NCBI GenBank assembly: GCA_012934845.2
Contig: WNNJ02003012.1
Location: 124,001 to 188,000, forward strand
Length of the DNA stretch: 64,000 nt
Source of the DNA: Pomphorhynchus laevis
Lineage: Eukaryota > Acanthocephala > Palaeacanthocephala > Echinorhynchida > Pomphorhynchidae
Direction of reading: 5' to 3'
Part shown: positions 60,314 to 64,000 of the stretch, one piece after another
Numbering within the stretch: position 1 is the first letter of the stretch
How the letters are laid out: every line of letters begins with the position of its first letter
Notes under the pieces: generated by a model
The model's database searches: none
Seen by the model: the letters and a program-made list of their open reading frames with translations, nothing else
Told to the model about the DNA's origin: nothing
Position numbers and translations under genes: made by a program

Positions 60314-62158
60314 ACATCTTTTAAATTTTTAAAACCGCCGCTTATTCTCAAAACCGCCGTATAACGTGCATGCACCGGACATATATTTAAAACGGCAGTA
60401 TCTAAAAACCTCTACAGATTTTTACATTAGGAAATTAGTTTTACATTACGAGGTTAGTTAAGTAGTAACGATTAAGACACTTTTTAAAACACTAAGGTGT
60501 AATCATAAAATTTTTACATTTTTGAGTGATGCATAGAAATATTGGACAGCACTTTTATAAAAGGCGCAATATTTATCAAAATAAATTAATTCATTTTATT
60601 AACAACATGATCAAATGTTTTGCAATATACGCGGTGACGTTTCTAGATTAGGAGTCTTAATTCGGATTTAAAACATTTAATTAAACCATCGAAATCTCTA
60701 AATTTATGAATATTCGGATATTCGTTTGCTACTTGAATGCTTGTATATTTTATAGCTTTCATTATAAATTAACTGTATCTCACAAATTAACATTAGTAAT
60801 TGACTGTAAATAACGCAGAAACCTAAAAATGACCATACAGTAAGATAGCGACGATAAGCAGAGTAGTTTTATTATGTTTCATTGTCTATATTATGAAATA
60901 TGAAAGTCATATAAAATAAAAGTGTCAATATTTCTTGTAATTTTAGTAAATTATAAAATCATGTTCTAAACTTGTGGGAATCTTTGAATATACTTCAAAT
61001 TTTGAATTTTTATTTATTCATCAAAGAGAAATCAATAGAAATTGATAACAACTTAAGCATACCAAGACTGAAATAGAAATATCAATTTTACAAAAAAACT
61101 ACGTTAGTCACATAAAATAACTAACTCGATAAAAAACAACTTGCTTCGACAAAAGTAAAACACATCTATAAGCTGTGCCTTTGTTATAAACAAATAAGTC
61201 AAAATGTGTGATAGGACAACCACAAAATGTTGAAAAGCAGATAAGTGTAATAGAAAGTCATTGTTGAATCAAATCTCGAATTTATTTATTTATCGTCTGA
61301 GGATTAAAAACAGCGGTATTATTTCCTTTGTCGATTATGATACTTGATATCGCTGAAGTCAATTACACTGAAAATAATTCACTGCATTACATTGACTTCG
61401 AATGTGCAAGTTACGACATGCAATTCGCATATAGTGAATTATCTATGCTTTTATCAGTTTACTTGTTAGTTAGCAATATCATTCACCACAGACTTCACCC
61501 TGCTTTAATTAAGTTAATCACTCTGCTCGAATTAATTATTAGACAAGTAGTTTCTTTTTAACAAAAGTTGTATATAATAGGCGTATTAGTACCACAAGTA
61601 TTCCTATCAAAAGTTCATCAGATACTCTCTTTGTCGTAACGTTTAAGATTTAAAGCAAAATAGAACTTCGGCAAAGGGGAGAAACGTCGATTGTTATCGA
61701 TAATAGCAGTTAATGTCGACACTATCTTTATACAAAATGGAACTATTTCGGACATGGAAATAATCATCCCCTAATCATGTACAGTAAAGATACGAGTGTT
61801 GTCAAAGGCAAGAAAGATGAGATGCACAAAGCGAAACATACCTTACTTCTAAGCGAGCACCGATAACACAATGCTGAATTGTCGCGTTTTAGCTATGCCA
61901 TAAACTGAATGTCTTGTGACTACTGACAAGGTTACTCCGTATTATATCAATTCTAAAATTATAAAAAAACATATCATTTTCATTTTTACATACAATTTTA
62001 CATATGATTTTCAATTGATTTTCAGAGAAACAGAATCAGATGTGAAAAATAATTAGGTGCTATTATGTTGTCTTGCATTGTTGAAACATGAAATTCTTTA
62101 TGTATAGAGAGAAGCAGATAGGTGTAATAGACAGTTCTTGTTGAATAAAAAAATTGAC
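60314..62158. repeat. flank and foldback repeat, copy of 40821-42665
   Basis: Offset 19493. Foldback ORF at 61328-61561. No gene. Confidence 0.75.
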
Positions 62159-62568
62159 GGATATATTTATGGAATACTTTGAGTTGACTGCAATGACCGA
62201 GTATATTATAAAAAAATCTTCTGGCGTAGATACATAGATGATATTTTTGTCATTTGGCGAGAAGGTAAATACAGTACTTCCCGGTTTATCATGTTTCTAA
62301 ATGCCAACCATACTCGTATAAAATTAAATGTCGCCTGGCCACAGGATAACTGTTTTAGCTTTTTAGACTTGTTGTTCAATGTCTCGGATTTCTCCAATGA
62401 CGTGTTCCAAAAACCTAAAGAAACGGACTTATATCTACATTGGTCTAGTAGCCACGGTGATCTTGTAGCAACCAATGAGATAAAAGGAGTAATTTATAGA
62501 ATAAACTGCCTTGATTGCGTACTCTTTTATATAGGACAAACTGGTAGGTTCGTCTTATTATTGGTATG
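62159..62568 (+). pseudogene. PLE family-C fragment, fourth copy
   Basis: As 32011-32420. Confidence 0.85.
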
Positions 62569-63395
62569 ATTATGGAAAAATATCAACATTTGACTATATA
62601 CAACCATTATTTATCTTTTTTGTTCTCACCACATTAACTCAATTTTTAGCTATTCCAGTTAACAACCAGAGGCAATGTGCGGCATAGCCGGATACTGAAT
62701 CAGGAGGAAGTGATCACAATAATAATACTGATGTGACTAGATTAAATAATGCCAGCACAACTCCCCCGAATAAAGGCCACCGGATAGAGGGTCTCATCGA
62801 AGAGAGGTGGCCGTACAGAGGCCAGAGCCAGAAGGCGACCGATAGAATAAAGAGTAGAATAAATATAGAAAACAACGAACTTAGAAAATATACAATTTGC
62901 AACAAATTGTAACAGAATAAAGATAACAATTCAGAAATAGGATAAACTGTAGATATACTAGATTTTTGCCTTCGCAACGTTTTATCAAATAATCTCGTCA
63001 AATTTTGCATCATCAAGACTATGTATAGCAAAACGTTTTCAGATTACAAAACTGTAATTTAATGGAGACGATTTAGCGTGTTAGTTGTCATTGGTATTTA
63101 TAAGAATTTTGCTGACTTTGACACCATTTCACTGAATGCATTTACCACATTTATAATAGTCGTTTCTAATTATTAATGTTTTGAAAAACATACCATCATG
63201 CAATCACGAGGACGACCAATTAGTCGTTTGCTTATATGTTTAAACTCACATATTACCAGTTTCGTTAAGTGCATTAGTTCTTCTGTCATAGTGATCGAAA
63301 ACAAAATATCTCGATATATAGATGCTATTTTAAATTTTCTTAATACACTTGCTTAAATCAAAGATATGATGGATATATTAAATCGTGAATAGCCG
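62569..63395. repeat. PLE-associated flank with X7, copy
   Basis: Offset 19493 from 43076-43902. Confidence 0.75.
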
Positions 63396-63561
63396 CTACT
63401 TCCAAATTTCACCACTTCCAAATTTCACTACTTCCAAATTTCACTACTTCCAAATTCTAAATAAGAATTCTAAATAGAAAGTAAATGAGAAAACAAAAAT
63501 AAAATAAATAGAATTAAAAGTATAATGGCATACAACTTAAAAAAGGAATGTATAACATAAT
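63396..63561. mobile_element. FB left arm with left target duplication (E7)
   Basis: gaatgtataacataat at 63546-63561; the element runs past the window end. Confidence 0.8.
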
Positions 63562-63729
63562 GAAGAGTGGTCCCGCTTTATCATCGGGTGCCCCTACGTC
63601 TTTCGACAACGCGATCTTGTGGCTTTGATGTGTGCTTACAGAGAAGTCAATAGAGAGTGCATGCTCGAGGTTTAAACCCCGTACAGAGTTTGCAATGCAC
63701 ACGCCTCCACCATTCGGCCACGCGGGCCC
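63562..63729 (-). mobile_element. tRNA-like SINE sequence, antisense, undeleted (E7)
   Basis: Like 52618-52787, with the 25 bp present. Confidence 0.6.
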
Positions 63730-63739
63730 TGTTCCTCCA

Positions 63740-64000
63740 ATGAAGAGGCTCAACAAATTTATGTTTAGTAGGTCTGTCAGCTTAGAAAACCTGTAAGATC
63801 AGGAAGATTCAAAGAGATTTCGTCGGGCTCGTGCTGCCCATAAGTATAAGATAATGGAAGACATAGGACTTCCAATTAGTGATTCGAAAGATTATCTGTT
63901 CTGGACGGGGCAGACAGAATTTAATAGTAGCTGGCATAAAGCGAGCTGCATGTTGTTAAAAGGTTGGTCATTCCAACGTAATCCCGGCTGCCACGTCAAT
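63740..64000 (+). pseudogene. E7: viral capsid lineage II, N-terminal part cut by window end
   Basis: Carries the TAA at codon 19 seen in E3 and the same K-F-M-F variant. Continues beyond the window. Confidence 0.65.

Overview
The window looks like TE-dense, AT-rich animal DNA, most likely from an arthropod. I see no operons, ribosome binding sites or bacterial gene layout. The recognisable coding material is Merlin-type (IS1016-like) DDE transposase with a 55-nt spliceosomal intron in its best copy, Penelope-like (PLE) reverse transcriptase and GIY-YIG endonuclease pieces, a LINE-like RT tail, a tRNA-derived SINE-like sequence, an inverted-repeat foldback element, and seven pieces (E1-E7) of an endogenous virus whose capsid gene I read as totivirus-like. 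No ordinary host gene was recognised.

Layout. 1-8.7 kb: noncoding repeats, a LINE tail, a truncated Merlin, two PLE RT pseudogenes in series, and three unrecognised broken ORFs. 8.7-12.8 kb: repeats and a fuller Merlin pseudogene. 12.8-15.4 kb: E1, the best viral copy, 640 codons with one stop, with a GGGAAAC slippery heptamer two codons before its stop and an overlapping -1 frame. 15.6-16.6 kb: an apparently intact two-exon Merlin gene. 16.8-17.8 kb: two unrecognised ORFs. 17.8-21.2 kb: repeats. 21.2-30.3 kb: a near-identical second copy of 0.1-8.1 kb, interrupted by an empty foldback element. 31-64 kb: a tandemly duplicated array (about 19.5 kb offset, with internal offsets of 10.7, 5.3 and 0.88 kb) holding viral pieces E2-E7, Merlin pseudogenes of two families and repeated PLE RT/GIY-YIG fragments.

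The main result is a dated, nested insertion. Viral copies E2 and E6 sit inside a foldback element between 16-bp direct repeats (gaatgtataacataat). The same site is present once, without virus, at 23918-23933. Between the left repeat and the viral ATG lies an antisense tRNA-like sequence with A and B boxes, so the insert is a SINE-virus chimera. Two viral lineages are present (E1/E4/E5 and E2/E3/E6/E7). All recognisable viral, PLE and Merlin fragments lie on the + strand, which makes the window a candidate EVE-bearing piRNA cluster; that part is inference.

Limits: family calls are from motif recognition by eye, with no database search. Host and virus taxonomy are inferences, and near-identical duplications could partly be assembly artefacts.
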